Source: CAYWNK01 sp047639615 (GTDB lineage: Bacteria; Planctomycetota; UBA1135; GCA-002686595). Taken from it: DNA of 21,221 nucleotides. Under the pieces are notes generated by a model. The model saw only the letters and a program-made list of their open reading frames with translations. It had not been told where the DNA came from and ran no database searches. This document shows, piece by piece, positions 8,555 through 16,627 of this stretch; within the stretch, counting starts at the first letter, position 1, and every line of letters starts with the position of its first letter. The position numbers and the translations under genes were made by a program. The DNA lies in the NCBI GenBank assembly GCA_047639615.1, contig JBLIOL010000054.1, positions 1 through 21,221 of the forward strand, in the 5' to 3' direction.

Positions 8555-9274
8555 GTGGAAAAACGAGCACTCGTCACCGGCGCCAGCCGTGGAATCGGCG
8601 CCGCCATCGCCAAACGCCTGGCCGCGGATGGATTCAGCGTCATCGTCAACTATCGCAGCGACGATGAAGGCGCCGCCGCCGTGGTGGCCGCAATCGAAGC
8701 AGCTGGAGGCGAAGCAACCGCCGCGCGCTTCGACGTGTCCGACGCGGAGTCCACCCAAGCGGCCATGGCCGGCCTGTTGGAAGACCCGCGCCCCATCGGC
8801 GTGCTGGTCAACAACGCGGGCATCACCCGCGACGCCGCCTTCCCCATGATGAATGAGGAGGACTGGAGCGCGGTGATCAGCACCACCCTGCACGGCTTCT
8901 TCCATGTGACCCACCCTTTGGTGATGCCCATGGTTCAGAAAAAGTGGGGTCGCATCATCAACATGTCCTCCATCTCCGCCATGCGCGGCAACCGCGGCCA
9001 GGTCAACTACGCCGCCGCCAAGGCCGGGATCCTCGGCGCCACGCGCGCCCTGGCCTCGGAGCTTGCCAAGCGCAAGATCACGGTCAACGCCATCGCGCCC
9101 GGCTTGATCGACACCGAAATGATCGCCGAGGTACCCGACTTCGTCCTGAAACAGATCCCCATGCGACGCGTGGGCAAGCCCGAGGAGGTCGCCTCCTTGG
9201 TTTCCTTTCTCGCCTCGGACGAAGCCAACTACATCACTGGGCAAGTGATCGGAATCGACGGCGGCTTCGGTTGA
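8555..9274 (+). CDS. 3-oxoacyl-ACP reductase (FabG/ApeQ-like SDR)
   Basis: The enzyme reduces the 3-keto group on the carrier-bound chain with NADPH. The 239-residue protein is a full-length classical short-chain dehydrogenase. It has the cofactor loop TGASRGIG (8-15), NNAG (86-89), catalytic Ser139, Tyr152 and Lys156 in the YAAAK motif, and the C-terminal signature ITGQVIGIDGGFG. The Asn of the usual Asn-Ser-Tyr-Lys tetrad appears as Thr111 in the segment before LHGFF, judged by eye. The GTG start at 8555 fits the family N terminus (MEKRALVTG). Position at the head of block A and overlap with the next gene make it the cluster ketoreductase rather than the housekeeping FabG. Confidence 0.93.
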   Translation: MEKRALVTGASRGIGAAIAKRLAADGFSVIVNYRSDDEGAAAVVAAIEAAGGEATAARFDVSDAESTQAAMAGLLEDPRPIGVLVNNAGITRDAAFPMMNEEDWSAVISTTLHGFFHVTHPLVMPMVQKKWGRIINMSSISAMRGNRGQVNYAAAKAGILGATRALASELAKRKITVNAIAPGLIDTEMIAEVPDFVLKQIPMRRVGKPEEVASLVSFLASDEANYITGQVIGIDGGFG

Positions 9275-10479
9275 GCGCACCCTTTGACGTGATCATCGTC
9301 GGCGCCGGACCCGCAGGCTCGAGCGCCGCGACCATGCTGGCCCAGGACGGACACCGCGTGCTCGTGCTCGAGAAGGAAGAATTCCCGCGCTTCCACATCG
9401 GCGAGTCCCTACTACCCGCGTGCGTGCCGATCCTGGAACGCATGGGAGTCGACACGCCCGAGCACATCTACATCCGCAAGGACGGCGCCCACTTTGCTTG
9501 CGAGGCCAGCGGACGCTACCAGAAGTTCTCCTTCGCGGAGGCACTGCCCGGCTGCCCCAAGAGCGCTTGGCATGTGGAGCGCGCAGCCTTCGACATGCAG
9601 CTGCGCGACCGCGCTCGCGAGCTGGGCGCCGAAGTGCGTCACGGCGAGGCTGTGACTAAGGTCGGTATCGAAACGGACGGCGTCTGGGTCGAGACCGCAG
9701 CAGGGCGTGAAACTGGACGCTTCCTACTGGATGCATCCGGCCAGAACCGATTGCTTGCGCGCCGCATGGATGCCGCCGAGCACATCACCGACTTCGGCAA
9801 CTCCGCCGTCTTCACCCACTTCGACGGCATCGGCCAGGAAGCCTATGACTCCCTAGCGCCAGGCTTCGAGATCAAGATCATCATCCGCCCCGAGGGCTGG
9901 GGCTGGGTCATTCCGCTGCCCGGCAGGCGTCTGAGCGTGGGCATCGCCGGACCAGGTAAATTGACGCAGAAGATGCTCGATGAGGGCCTGCTTGCGGACC
10001 CGATCATGACGCGCCTAGCTGCCGGCGCCACCCGCGGAGAAACCCAGATCACCGGCAACTACAGCTATCGCAATACCGCCGCCCGCGGAGCGCGCTACAG
10101 CTCCCTCGGCGATGCCAGCTCCTTCCTGGACCCGGTCTTCTCCTCCGGCGTGACCCTCGCCCTGCGCGATGCCGCCGGAATCAGCGACGCTCTCTCGCCC
10201 GCACTCAAGGCCGGTACGGAAGCCGCACCCGACTTGCTGGACGAGCACCAAGTCGGTATGAAGCGCGCGCTCAAGACCTTCCACGCGCTGATCTTCCGCT
10301 TCTACCACACCAACTTCGCGGACTCCTTCTTCCTACAGGAAGTCCCCGCCTACGACATGCGCGCCGGCATCATGACCGTGCTCGCCGGCCACGTTTGGCG
10401 CGAAGACAATCCCTTCCAGGAACTGCTGCTCAACTCCAAACTGCAGAAGCGTCGCCGAACACAACAGGCGGAGAACTAG
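9271..10479 (+). CDS. FAD-dependent oxidoreductase with halogenase signature
   Basis: This 402-residue flavoprotein has the FAD-binding GAGPAG loop (11-16) and the segment PRFHIGESLLP (39-49), typical of flavin-dependent halogenases and related monooxygenases. W210-G-W-V-I-P215 fits the WxWxIP motif used as a halogenase signature. Lys70 in the stretch YIRKDGAHF lies where phenolic flavin halogenases carry their catalytic lysine, as far as alignment by eye allows. A second FAD segment, SSLGDASSFLDPVFSSG, follows. The role inferred from context is halogenation or oxidation of the aromatic head group or polyene. A reductase or dehydrogenase role cannot be excluded. The start is a TTG at 9271 that overlaps the ketoreductase stop by 4 bases; a GTG at 9289 is the alternative. 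A longer open frame upstream covers the ketoreductase out of frame and is not real. Confidence 0.82.
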   Translation: MSAPFDVIIVGAGPAGSSAATMLAQDGHRVLVLEKEEFPRFHIGESLLPACVPILERMGVDTPEHIYIRKDGAHFACEASGRYQKFSFAEALPGCPKSAWHVERAAFDMQLRDRARELGAEVRHGEAVTKVGIETDGVWVETAAGRETGRFLLDASGQNRLLARRMDAAEHITDFGNSAVFTHFDGIGQEAYDSLAPGFEIKIIIRPEGWGWVIPLPGRRLSVGIAGPGKLTQKMLDEGLLADPIMTRLAAGATRGETQITGNYSYRNTAARGARYSSLGDASSFLDPVFSSGVTLALRDAAGISDALSPALKAGTEAAPDLLDEHQVGMKRALKTFHALIFRFYHTNFADSFFLQEVPAYDMRAGIMTVLAGHVWREDNPFQELLLNSKLQKRRRTQQAEN

Positions 10480-10485
10480 AACGCT

Positions 10486-11664
10486 ATGTCGGGTCCGACA
10501 ATGAAGCCCCTGCGGGTCACCGGCTACAGCATGCTCAGCGCCCTCGGTGCCACGCGCGCCGAGCACCTGGACGCTCTCTCCAACGGACGCACGGGCCTCG
10601 GTCCCGCGCCCATGCCCCTGCCCTTCGACACGGCCGTTGGCCAAGTGCGCGCCGAGCTCCCCGAGCTGCCCGCCGAGCTCGCATCACGCTCCACGCGCAT
10701 TGCGCAGATGGCCATGCACCTGGTAAACGGCCTCGAAGAGCCCCTACGAAAGGCGCGCGAACGCTATCGCCCGGAACGCATCGGCATCCTGCTCGGCACC
10801 AGCACCGCCGGCGCCGAGATGACCGAGCGCGCCTACAAGAGCTTCGTGGAAGACGGCAGCTTCCCTGCCGGCTACGACTTCCAAAAGCAGCACACATTCG
10901 GCGCACTCCTGCACGTGGTCGCCGCGCTAACAGGCGCCACCGGCCCGGCCTGGATGGCCTCCACCGCCTGCACCTCCAGCGGCAAGACCTTCGCCTCCGC
11001 CTCGCGTCTGATCGAAGCCGGAATCATCGACTGCGCCATCGTCGGCGGCCTCGATACGCTCTGCCGCCTGACCCTGATGGGCTTCCAATCCCTGCAGGCC
11101 TTGGACACACGCATCTGCCGCCCCTTCCATCCCGAGCGCGGCGGCATCAACATTGGCGAGGGTGGTGCGCTAGCCCTTGTGGAGCGTGATGGCGACGCGC
11201 GCGTGCTGGTCAGCGGCGTGGGCGAGAGCTCCGACGCCTTTCACATCAGCGCACCGCACCCCGAAGGCCGCGGCGCCCGCGACGCCATGCAGCGCAGTAT
11301 GGAGATCGCCGGCTGCCAGCCCGAGGACATCGATCACATCAATGCGCACGGCACGGGCACAAGCCTCAACGACATCGCTGAATCGCGCGCGATTCTGAGC
11401 TTACTGCCGCCCGAAGTCCCGGTCATCTCTACCAAGGGCTTCACGGGCCACACCCTCGGCGCCGCCGCAGCCATTGAGTTCTGCTTCTCGGCCATCGCCA
11501 TCGAAGAGGGCTGGATCCCGCCCTCCTTGGGCGCCACCCCGGTCGATCCAGAGATCACCCTCAACGTGCCGGGCAGCGTCACTCGCGGCAACTTCCAACG
11601 CGTCATCAGCAACTCCTTCGCCTTCGGTGGCAACAATGTCAGCCTGTTGGTGCAAGCACCATGA
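10486..11664 (+). CDS. Beta-ketoacyl synthase (FabF/ApeO-like)
   Basis: This is the chain-extending condensing enzyme of the cluster. The 392-residue protein carries the full catalytic triad: Cys162 in STACTSSGKTF, His288 in NAHGTGTSLND and His322 in STKGFTGHTLGAAA. The closing NSFAFGGNN loop is also intact. It is of the decarboxylating type that uses malonyl-ACP. The ATG at 10486 lies 6 bases after the previous stop and has GGCGGAG upstream. A second in-frame ATG is at codon 6. The stop overlaps the next start as ATGA, so the two subunits are translationally coupled, which is usual for a ketosynthase and its chain-length factor. Confidence 0.94.
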   Translation: MSGPTMKPLRVTGYSMLSALGATRAEHLDALSNGRTGLGPAPMPLPFDTAVGQVRAELPELPAELASRSTRIAQMAMHLVNGLEEPLRKARERYRPERIGILLGTSTAGAEMTERAYKSFVEDGSFPAGYDFQKQHTFGALLHVVAALTGATGPAWMASTACTSSGKTFASASRLIEAGIIDCAIVGGLDTLCRLTLMGFQSLQALDTRICRPFHPERGGINIGEGGALALVERDGDARVLVSGVGESSDAFHISAPHPEGRGARDAMQRSMEIAGCQPEDIDHINAHGTGTSLNDIAESRAILSLLPPEVPVISTKGFTGHTLGAAAAIEFCFSAIAIEEGWIPPSLGATPVDPEITLNVPGSVTRGNFQRVISNSFAFGGNNVSLLVQAP

Positions 11665-12431
11665 GCACCACCGTCTCCATCGCCGGCCTGGGTCTCTGGG
11701 CCCCGGGCTTTCCAAGCGCCGCCGCCTGGGCAGCCGGTGAACGCGATAGCGCCGAGCCACTGCCCACGGGCAAGGCCCTCGACCGTCGCAACAAACGCCG
11801 CGCCGGCTCCTTCGGTCGCGCCATCGCCGACAGCTCCGCAGAAGCTCTCCTCGCCGCCGGCGCAGACAGGAGCCTAGCCCCCATCGTGGTCGGCTCCGCC
11901 ATCGGTGAAGCCTCGATCTTGATCGGCCTCTTGGAACAGATGTGGCGTACGAAAACCGACATGTCGCCGGCCAACTTCACCATCAGCGTGCACAACGCGG
12001 CCTCCGGACTGCTCTCCATCAGTAGCGAGAACCGCGGTTACTGCACCTCGCTCGCCGCAGACGAGAACACCCCGGCGGTGGCTCTCCTCGAGGGCATCGG
12101 CCTGGTCCTGCAGCGCCAGGAACCCGTGCTCGTCACCTGCTGCGACGAGTCGGCCCCCACCTGCCTGGTTGAAGGCGCCGCCACCTGGAGCATGCTCGCC
12201 GGCGCGGTCGTGCTCGCTCCCGTCAGCAGCGCCATGCCTAACCTCGCGCATCTGGACTTGCTCATGGGCGGCGCTGCCGACCTACCGCCCGCAACCGAAG
12301 ACACTGCCCTGATCAGCAACCCGCAGATCGGCATGCTCGACCTGATCGGCGCAGTGCAGCGCAAGCAGCCCGGCAAGGTCGCCCTCGACCGCGGCACCGG
12401 CCATGGCTATCTGGCCCAATTGAGCTTCTGA
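11661..12431 (+). CDS. Ketosynthase-like chain-length factor partner (ApeC-like)
   Basis: The protein has only 256 residues and resembles the short beta-ketoacyl-synthase-like N-terminal family found in aryl polyene clusters. It shows the characteristic SVHNAASGLLSI segment (109-120) followed by a CTSLAADENT stretch (128-137). No Cys sits in register with the ketosynthase nucleophile, and no His pair like that of the neighbouring ketosynthase is visible, so it is probably not catalytic. In studied APE systems such a partner forms a heterodimer with the ketosynthase and shapes chain length; that role is inferred here. It starts inside the ketosynthase stop (ATGA), which favours equal synthesis. 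Cys128 is close to, but does not appear to occupy, the catalytic position. Confidence 0.83.
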   Translation: MSTTVSIAGLGLWAPGFPSAAAWAAGERDSAEPLPTGKALDRRNKRRAGSFGRAIADSSAEALLAAGADRSLAPIVVGSAIGEASILIGLLEQMWRTKTDMSPANFTISVHNAASGLLSISSENRGYCTSLAADENTPAVALLEGIGLVLQRQEPVLVTCCDESAPTCLVEGAATWSMLAGAVVLAPVSSAMPNLAHLDLLMGGAADLPPATEDTALISNPQIGMLDLIGAVQRKQPGKVALDRGTGHGYLAQLSF

Positions 12432-12433
12432 GC

Positions 12434-12877
12434 ATGGGCGCCGAGCGTACCTTTCCCGCCATGACCGAGCTCGTGCCCCACGGCCTGCCCATGCTGGCCC
12501 TGGACGAGCTGCTCGACTGGAAGCCTGGGCACGCCCGCGCGCGCCTGGTTGTCAGCGCCGACAGCCTCTTCTCGCGCGATGGCAAGATCGAGACCACCGT
12601 CGCCCTCGAGTACATGGCCCAGACCGTAGCCGCCTGCCTCGGCATGGAATCGCGCACGGGCGGCACCGGCGTGCGCGTGGGCATGGTTATCGCTTGTCGC
12701 CAGATGACCATCGAGCGCCCCTACCTGGTGGTCGGCGAAGAGCTAGTGCTCGAAGCCAACATGGTGCACGGATCCGACTACTCGAGCAGCTTCAAGACCG
12801 AGACGCGCGGCGCAGACGGCGAGCTGGTAGCCAAGGCCACCATGATGCTCGTACACGGCGAGAAGCCGCCCGAGTAG
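12434..12877 (+). CDS. Hotdog-fold 3-hydroxyacyl-ACP dehydratase (ApeP-like)
   Basis: The 147-residue protein matches the ApeP-like branch of the FabA/FabZ hotdog family. It has ELVPHGLPMLALDEL (12-26) with the active-site His16, an LFSRDG turn (45-50) and the EYMAQTVAA helix (59-67). It would dehydrate 3-hydroxyacyl-ACP to give the conjugated double bonds. In proteobacterial APE systems two dehydratases work together; the second one here would be the C-terminal domain at 18552-18914. The gene begins 2 bases after the previous stop and ends only 2 bases before the converging methyltransferase stop. Confidence 0.87.
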   Translation: MGAERTFPAMTELVPHGLPMLALDELLDWKPGHARARLVVSADSLFSRDGKIETTVALEYMAQTVAACLGMESRTGGTGVRVGMVIACRQMTIERPYLVVGEELVLEANMVHGSDYSSSFKTETRGADGELVAKATMMLVHGEKPPE

Positions 12878-12879
12878 TG

Positions 12880-13947
12880 TCAGCGCGATCCCACCAGCAG
12901 CCAGCTGGATCCGATCGCCTGCACGCTCTCCAGCTTCAGTCCAGCCCTACGGAAGAGCGCGCGGAACTCCGGCTTGCGCCGCGCGCGCCCCTTGGTGAGC
13001 ACGCTCATCTCAAAGTCCATCACACGTGCCAAGTCTAGCCGGTGATCAGGCGTCAGGATCGACTCGATCACGAGCACATGCCCTCCCGGCTGCATGGCTT
13101 CGGCGCAGGCCTTGAGTAGGTTCGCCGCGCGCTCGTCATCCCAGTTGTGCAGCACATGCTTGATGCAATACAGGTCGTGACCCTGGGGCAAGGCATTGAA
13201 GAAGTCGCCGCCGTGCAAGGCGATGCGCTGCATGAGCTCCGCAGGCAAGCTCGCACCCGCGCGCTCGACCACATCAGGTCGATCCACCAACACGCCGGCC
13301 AACTCAGGATGCTGTCCGAGCACCTCGCGCAGCAGCATGCCGCGCCCGCCGCCCACATCCACCAGGCATTGCTTGCCCGTGAAATCAAAGGCCCCGCACA
13401 GGGCGCGCGCCTCCAGCTGGGTGAAGGCGTCGATGGCTAGGTCATACTCCTGGGCTGACTCCGGCGCGTGGCTGAGATAGCTGTAGAGGTCCTCACCAAA
13501 GGTCAATTCAAAGGGCGATCGACCATCCTTAGAACGCAAGCTCTGGCGCAGGTTGGACCAGGGTGACCACTGCTCCGGCGATCCCATGAATGCCGCCAAT
13601 CGACCCAAGGCACCCGTCTGCAGCTGTTTACCCAGTTGGCCCAGCCCATACTTTCCGTTCTGGCCACAGACCAAGAAGCCCATGCCAACCGTGAAATCCA
13701 AGAGCCGCTTCAGGCCATCAGATTCGCCGCCCAAGCGTTCAGCGAGCTGCTCTGCCCCACACTCGGCCTCCGCCAACATGTCCGGGATGCCGAGCGCCGC
13801 CAAGGTAGATAAGGCCTGAGCGCGATACTTGCCACTCAGAATGTCGAGTAGGTAGTCCGCGTCGGCCATGCCCTCCGGCTGGCCATGCCCGCGCGCCGCT
13901 GCCGGGTCGGTGGCGCGCGCGCGTGACGGCTTGGAGTCGCCGCTCAC
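12880..13947 (-). CDS. SAM-dependent O-methyltransferase (methyltransf_2 family)
   Basis: The 355-residue protein has an N-terminal winged-helix dimerisation region (about 30-130) and a C-terminal Rossmann methyltransferase domain. The SAM-binding loop is LVDVGGGRG (195-203). The motif LHNWDDE (266-272) carries the catalytic base His267 of the small-molecule O-methyltransferase family that acts on phenolic hydroxyls. In this cluster the obvious acceptor is the phenol of an aromatic polyene head group, which is inference. The GTG start at 13947 overlaps the stop of the upstream flavoprotein by 4 bases (GTGA), so both come from one minus-strand transcript. The first 25 residues are low in complexity and charged, so a later start is possible. 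Confidence 0.88.
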   Translation of the reverse strand: MSGDSKPSRARATDPAAARGHGQPEGMADADYLLDILSGKYRAQALSTLAALGIPDMLAEAECGAEQLAERLGGESDGLKRLLDFTVGMGFLVCGQNGKYGLGQLGKQLQTGALGRLAAFMGSPEQWSPWSNLRQSLRSKDGRSPFELTFGEDLYSYLSHAPESAQEYDLAIDAFTQLEARALCGAFDFTGKQCLVDVGGGRGMLLREVLGQHPELAGVLVDRPDVVERAGASLPAELMQRIALHGGDFFNALPQGHDLYCIKHVLHNWDDERAANLLKACAEAMQPGGHVLVIESILTPDHRLDLARVMDFEMSVLTKGRARRKPEFRALFRRAGLKLESVQAIGSSWLLVGSR

Positions 13948-15707
13948 GACGAGACGCCAGCAGCAAGAAGATCCAGAGCACGGCCTGCATCCGCGTGCCG
14001 CACGATGCGCCCGAGGCTGCGTTCCACGTCCCGCGCGATGGGCGTCAGGAGCTTCTTGCGCGCGTTGCCGATTTCACGCTCCGCCGCCAAGCGTTCACTC
14101 GTGTGCTTGATCTCCCACATGCCGAAGCGCGCACGCTCGAGCACCTGTTCCGCCAGGTCGGGGCCCAGTAGCTGCACTACGCGCAGCACCAGCTCGGCCG
14201 CGATTTCCTCGGCTTCTGCTAGGCGCATGCGCATGTACTCCAACAGCTCCGGCGGAGTCATATCGTCCGCCAGTTGGATGTGTGCATCGATCAGCACGGA
14301 GGGGAAGTGCGGCGCGCCCAAGAACTTAGCCACCGGCTCCTCCGGTGCTAGATCCGCCCAAGCACTGAGCAGACCCTGAATCCGATTCCCGAGGCTAAAG
14401 AAGCGCATGCCCACTTCGCCGAAGGGCGCGAAACCGGCGCTATCTAGCTTGCACAGGTTCTGCTTGAAGAACTGACAGGTGTAGGACCAGTAGGCGAAGT
14501 TGTCCCAGTACACCTTCATGGACATGGCCGACGGATGCGCGTACACAGGCGCCGCGTGACGGAACAATTCCGTGGTGGCCTGCACCATGGAGCGATAGTG
14601 ATTGTTCAGCTGCGATGCTTTGGCCTGCAGGTCGCCGCCGGCGGCCTCCACGTGCAGCATCTCCGTGCTGAAGCAATTGGCCAGGGCGATGAAGTCGGTA
14701 CCCGGCGAGTAGAGCGGATCCACGAAGGCACCCGCCTCGCCCACCATGGCCCAACGCTGCTCGGACCACGCGCGACCGACGGAGTTGCTGTAGTTGCGCA
14801 GGCACAGGAAGTCCATGACCTCATGCTCTTGCAGCAGCTTCAACAGATGCGGTTCATGCTCTGCCAGGAAGGCTGTGACTGATTCATGGGTAGCCGTGCA
14901 CTGGTGACCATGCTCTTCGTCATGCACCACGAGCCCGATGCTGGTGTTGCCGGTGGAGAGCGGGATCACCCAGGCCCAATAGCCGCGCCCCATGAAGTGA
15001 TTGGTGGAGCGCCAGCGCTCATCGCCGCCGGGACGCTCGTGCCATTTGCTCTCAGAGGCCGGCACCAAGTCGCAGATATCCACGCGCCCCTTCACACGGA
15101 ACCAGCCGGCATTGGCCTTGTGTGGTAGCTTGCGGGTGGATTTGAACTTGCGTCGCAGAACAGCGGCGCGCCCCGTGGCATCGAAGACCCAGCGGGCATG
15201 CAGGCGCTCGCTCGCACCATCAAACAGGTAGTCGATCCCGTGATCCGCATCCTCCTGCAGGTCCACATCCGTGACGCGCGCACCTTCGATCAGGGTCGCG
15301 CCCGCCTCTTCGACGAACCTACGCAGATCCGTTTCCAAGAGCCCGCGATCCAGCTGATAGGAGTGAATGATCGGCTCCGCACTCGGGCCGATTTCCGTGC
15401 GTTCCACCAATGGCAGCTGCCCTCCGCCAGGGAAGAAGCGCAGGCCGAGCTTGTACAGGTGCTCGCGCTCCAAGTACTCGCCCAGACCAAGCCGCTCGAG
15501 GTACTGCGAACCCAACTCCACCGAGGACTCACCGACCTTATGGCAAGCGTCGGGCAAGGGCCGCGAAGTCGACTCAAGCACGCTCACGGATAACTGCGGT
15601 AGCTCCATTCGGATCTGCAGCGCGAGCAGCAGACCGGCTAATCCACCACCGCAAATAGCCACATCCACAGTGGCCGTAGGGTCCGGAATGTTGTTCTCCT
15701 GGGGCAT
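13944..15707 (-). CDS. Flavin-dependent halogenase-like protein with long helical C-terminal region
   Basis: The protein has 587 residues. It has the FAD loop GGGLAG (20-25), KVGESS (57-62), W244-A-W-V-I-P249 (WxWxIP halogenase signature), Lys86 in LYKLGLRFF where a catalytic lysine would be expected, and the second FAD segment EAGAFVDPLYSPGTDFI. These point to a tryptophan/phenol-type flavin halogenase, or a related monooxygenase. About 190 extra residues at the C terminus are helical and charged and have no recognised domain. I chose the ATG at 15705-15707; a longer frame to 15830 would run through the divergent promoter region and into the acyltransferase gene. It is only distantly like the other flavoprotein of the cluster, so the two may have different sites of action. 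It heads the two-gene minus-strand unit with the O-methyltransferase. Confidence 0.82.
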   Translation of the reverse strand: MPQENNIPDPTATVDVAICGGGLAGLLLALQIRMELPQLSVSVLESTSRPLPDACHKVGESSVELGSQYLERLGLGEYLEREHLYKLGLRFFPGGGQLPLVERTEIGPSAEPIIHSYQLDRGLLETDLRRFVEEAGATLIEGARVTDVDLQEDADHGIDYLFDGASERLHARWVFDATGRAAVLRRKFKSTRKLPHKANAGWFRVKGRVDICDLVPASESKWHERPGGDERWRSTNHFMGRGYWAWVIPLSTGNTSIGLVVHDEEHGHQCTATHESVTAFLAEHEPHLLKLLQEHEVMDFLCLRNYSNSVGRAWSEQRWAMVGEAGAFVDPLYSPGTDFIALANCFSTEMLHVEAAGGDLQAKASQLNNHYRSMVQATTELFRHAAPVYAHPSAMSMKVYWDNFAYWSYTCQFFKQNLCKLDSAGFAPFGEVGMRFFSLGNRIQGLLSAWADLAPEEPVAKFLGAPHFPSVLIDAHIQLADDMTPPELLEYMRMRLAEAEEIAAELVLRVVQLLGPDLAEQVLERARFGMWEIKHTSERLAAEREIGNARKKLLTPIARDVERSLGRIVRHADAGRALDLLAAGVSS

Positions 15708-15788
15708 GCTGGCTACGCTATCTGCTGGACTTGCTTGCCTGTGGACCAAAGTAGGTTTCCTCGCCTTTGCGAGCCAAACCACGGCCCC
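15708..15788. promoter_or_regulatory. Divergent promoter region of blocks B and C
   Basis: This 81-bp gap lies between the halogenase-like gene (minus) and the acyltransferase gene (plus) and should contain both promoters. Core promoter boxes are not clear to me. The gap includes the inverted repeat at 15754-15780 described separately. Confidence 0.5.
15754..15780. repeat. Interrupted inverted repeat, candidate operator or leader hairpin
   Basis: GGTTT, one base, CTCGC, a CTTT loop, GCGAG, two bases and AAACC together give 10 complementary pairs around a small asymmetric bulge. The repeat ends 8 bases before the acyltransferase ATG at 15789. On DNA it could be a regulator site for the divergent genes; in mRNA it would be a stable hairpin next to the translation start. 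Confidence 0.5.
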
Positions 15789-16619
15789 ATGCCCAAAACG
15801 CAGCAAGTAGGAATAGTCGCTCGAATCCAAAGTGCCCTACGCACCTTGGCGGCCGTCTCGACGGTCTTGGCCTACCTACTGCTAGCGCCTTTCGGTCTCG
15901 CGATCTTCTATGCCCTGGGCTGGCTCTGGCGCAAGCACCCGATGCGTCGTGCACGACGCATCCAGGCCTTGACGGTTGGGTTCTACCGCTTCATGCACGC
16001 TTGGCTGCGGCTCTTCCGCATCGCGAATTTCGATCACCGGCAACAGATTGAGGGCATGCCCGAGGGCCCCTGCGTGGTGATCGCCAACCACCCGACCTTG
16101 ATGGACGTCACGGCCCTCTCGGCGCTCCTCGGCGGGGGCTGCACGATCGTCAAGCCAGAGATGTTCCGGCGGCCCCTGATGAACCCCTTGATCGTGGGCG
16201 CTGGCCACATCATGGGGCCCGGCCGCGACATGGTCACCATCGGCAAGGTGCTCGAGGATGCCCTACAGCGTCTAAGCGCCGGATTTAGACTGATCGTCTT
16301 CCCGGAAGGCACCCGCTCCCGGAAGGACGGCCTGCTGCCATTCGGGCGTACGGCCTTTGAAATTGCCTGTCGAGCCGATGTCCCCCTGGTTTCTTTTTCC
16401 ATCCGCTGCGATCCCGTCTACCTCTCCAAAGAGGTCCTGGTGTATCGTCCGCCCCACCCCACAGCCCAACTCCGGTTGGAACTGCTAGCGGTTGACGACC
16501 CGGCAGACGTGAATCACAACAGCCGAGCCCTGCGCCAACGAGTGAGAGATCGCTACGAGGACTGGTGGAAAGTCAATCATGGGGGCGCCTCTCCCTCCCC
16601 AATATCAGACCGCAGTTAG
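15789..16619 (+). CDS. PlsC-type 1-acylglycerol-3-phosphate acyltransferase
   Basis: The 276-residue protein begins with one or two membrane-anchoring helices (about 17-46). It then has the acyltransferase motifs NHPTLMD (100-106, the HX4D catalytic pair His101 and Asp106) and FPEGTRS (171-177). Such enzymes move an acyl chain from ACP or CoA to a glycerol or related lipid acceptor at the inner membrane. In APE clusters a protein of this class (ApeD-like) is thought to help attach the polyene to a lipid. The ATG at 15789 was preferred to a TTG at 15735, which would consume most of the divergent gap. It is the first gene of block C, and the acyl carrier protein starts 8 bases after its stop. 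Confidence 0.9.
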   Translation: MPKTQQVGIVARIQSALRTLAAVSTVLAYLLLAPFGLAIFYALGWLWRKHPMRRARRIQALTVGFYRFMHAWLRLFRIANFDHRQQIEGMPEGPCVVIANHPTLMDVTALSALLGGGCTIVKPEMFRRPLMNPLIVGAGHIMGPGRDMVTIGKVLEDALQRLSAGFRLIVFPEGTRSRKDGLLPFGRTAFEIACRADVPLVSFSIRCDPVYLSKEVLVYRPPHPTAQLRLELLAVDDPADVNHNSRALRQRVRDRYEDWWKVNHGGASPSPISDRS

Positions 16620-16627
16620 CACTAGTG

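Noticed and set aside
8944..9270. N-terminal extension of the first flavoprotein frame through the ketoreductase gene
   Set aside because: The extra residues are Arg/His rich and do not resemble protein. The FAD loop begins just after the TTG at 9271.
8540..9280. A 246-codon open frame on the minus strand opposite the ketoreductase
   Set aside because: It is repetitive in composition (Gly/Asp/Val/His rich), matches no family, and lies antisense to a gene with complete short-chain dehydrogenase motifs. High GC content makes long antisense frames common.
12880..13947. Possibility that the methyltransferase is a C-methyltransferase of the ApeB kind
   Set aside because: The winged-helix N terminus and LHNWDDE catalytic motif are those of phenol O-methyltransferases.
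15708..15830. Longer start for the second halogenase-like protein at 15830
   Set aside because: It would cross the divergent promoter region and the first codons of the acyltransferase gene, and adds residues with no family similarity before the FAD loop.
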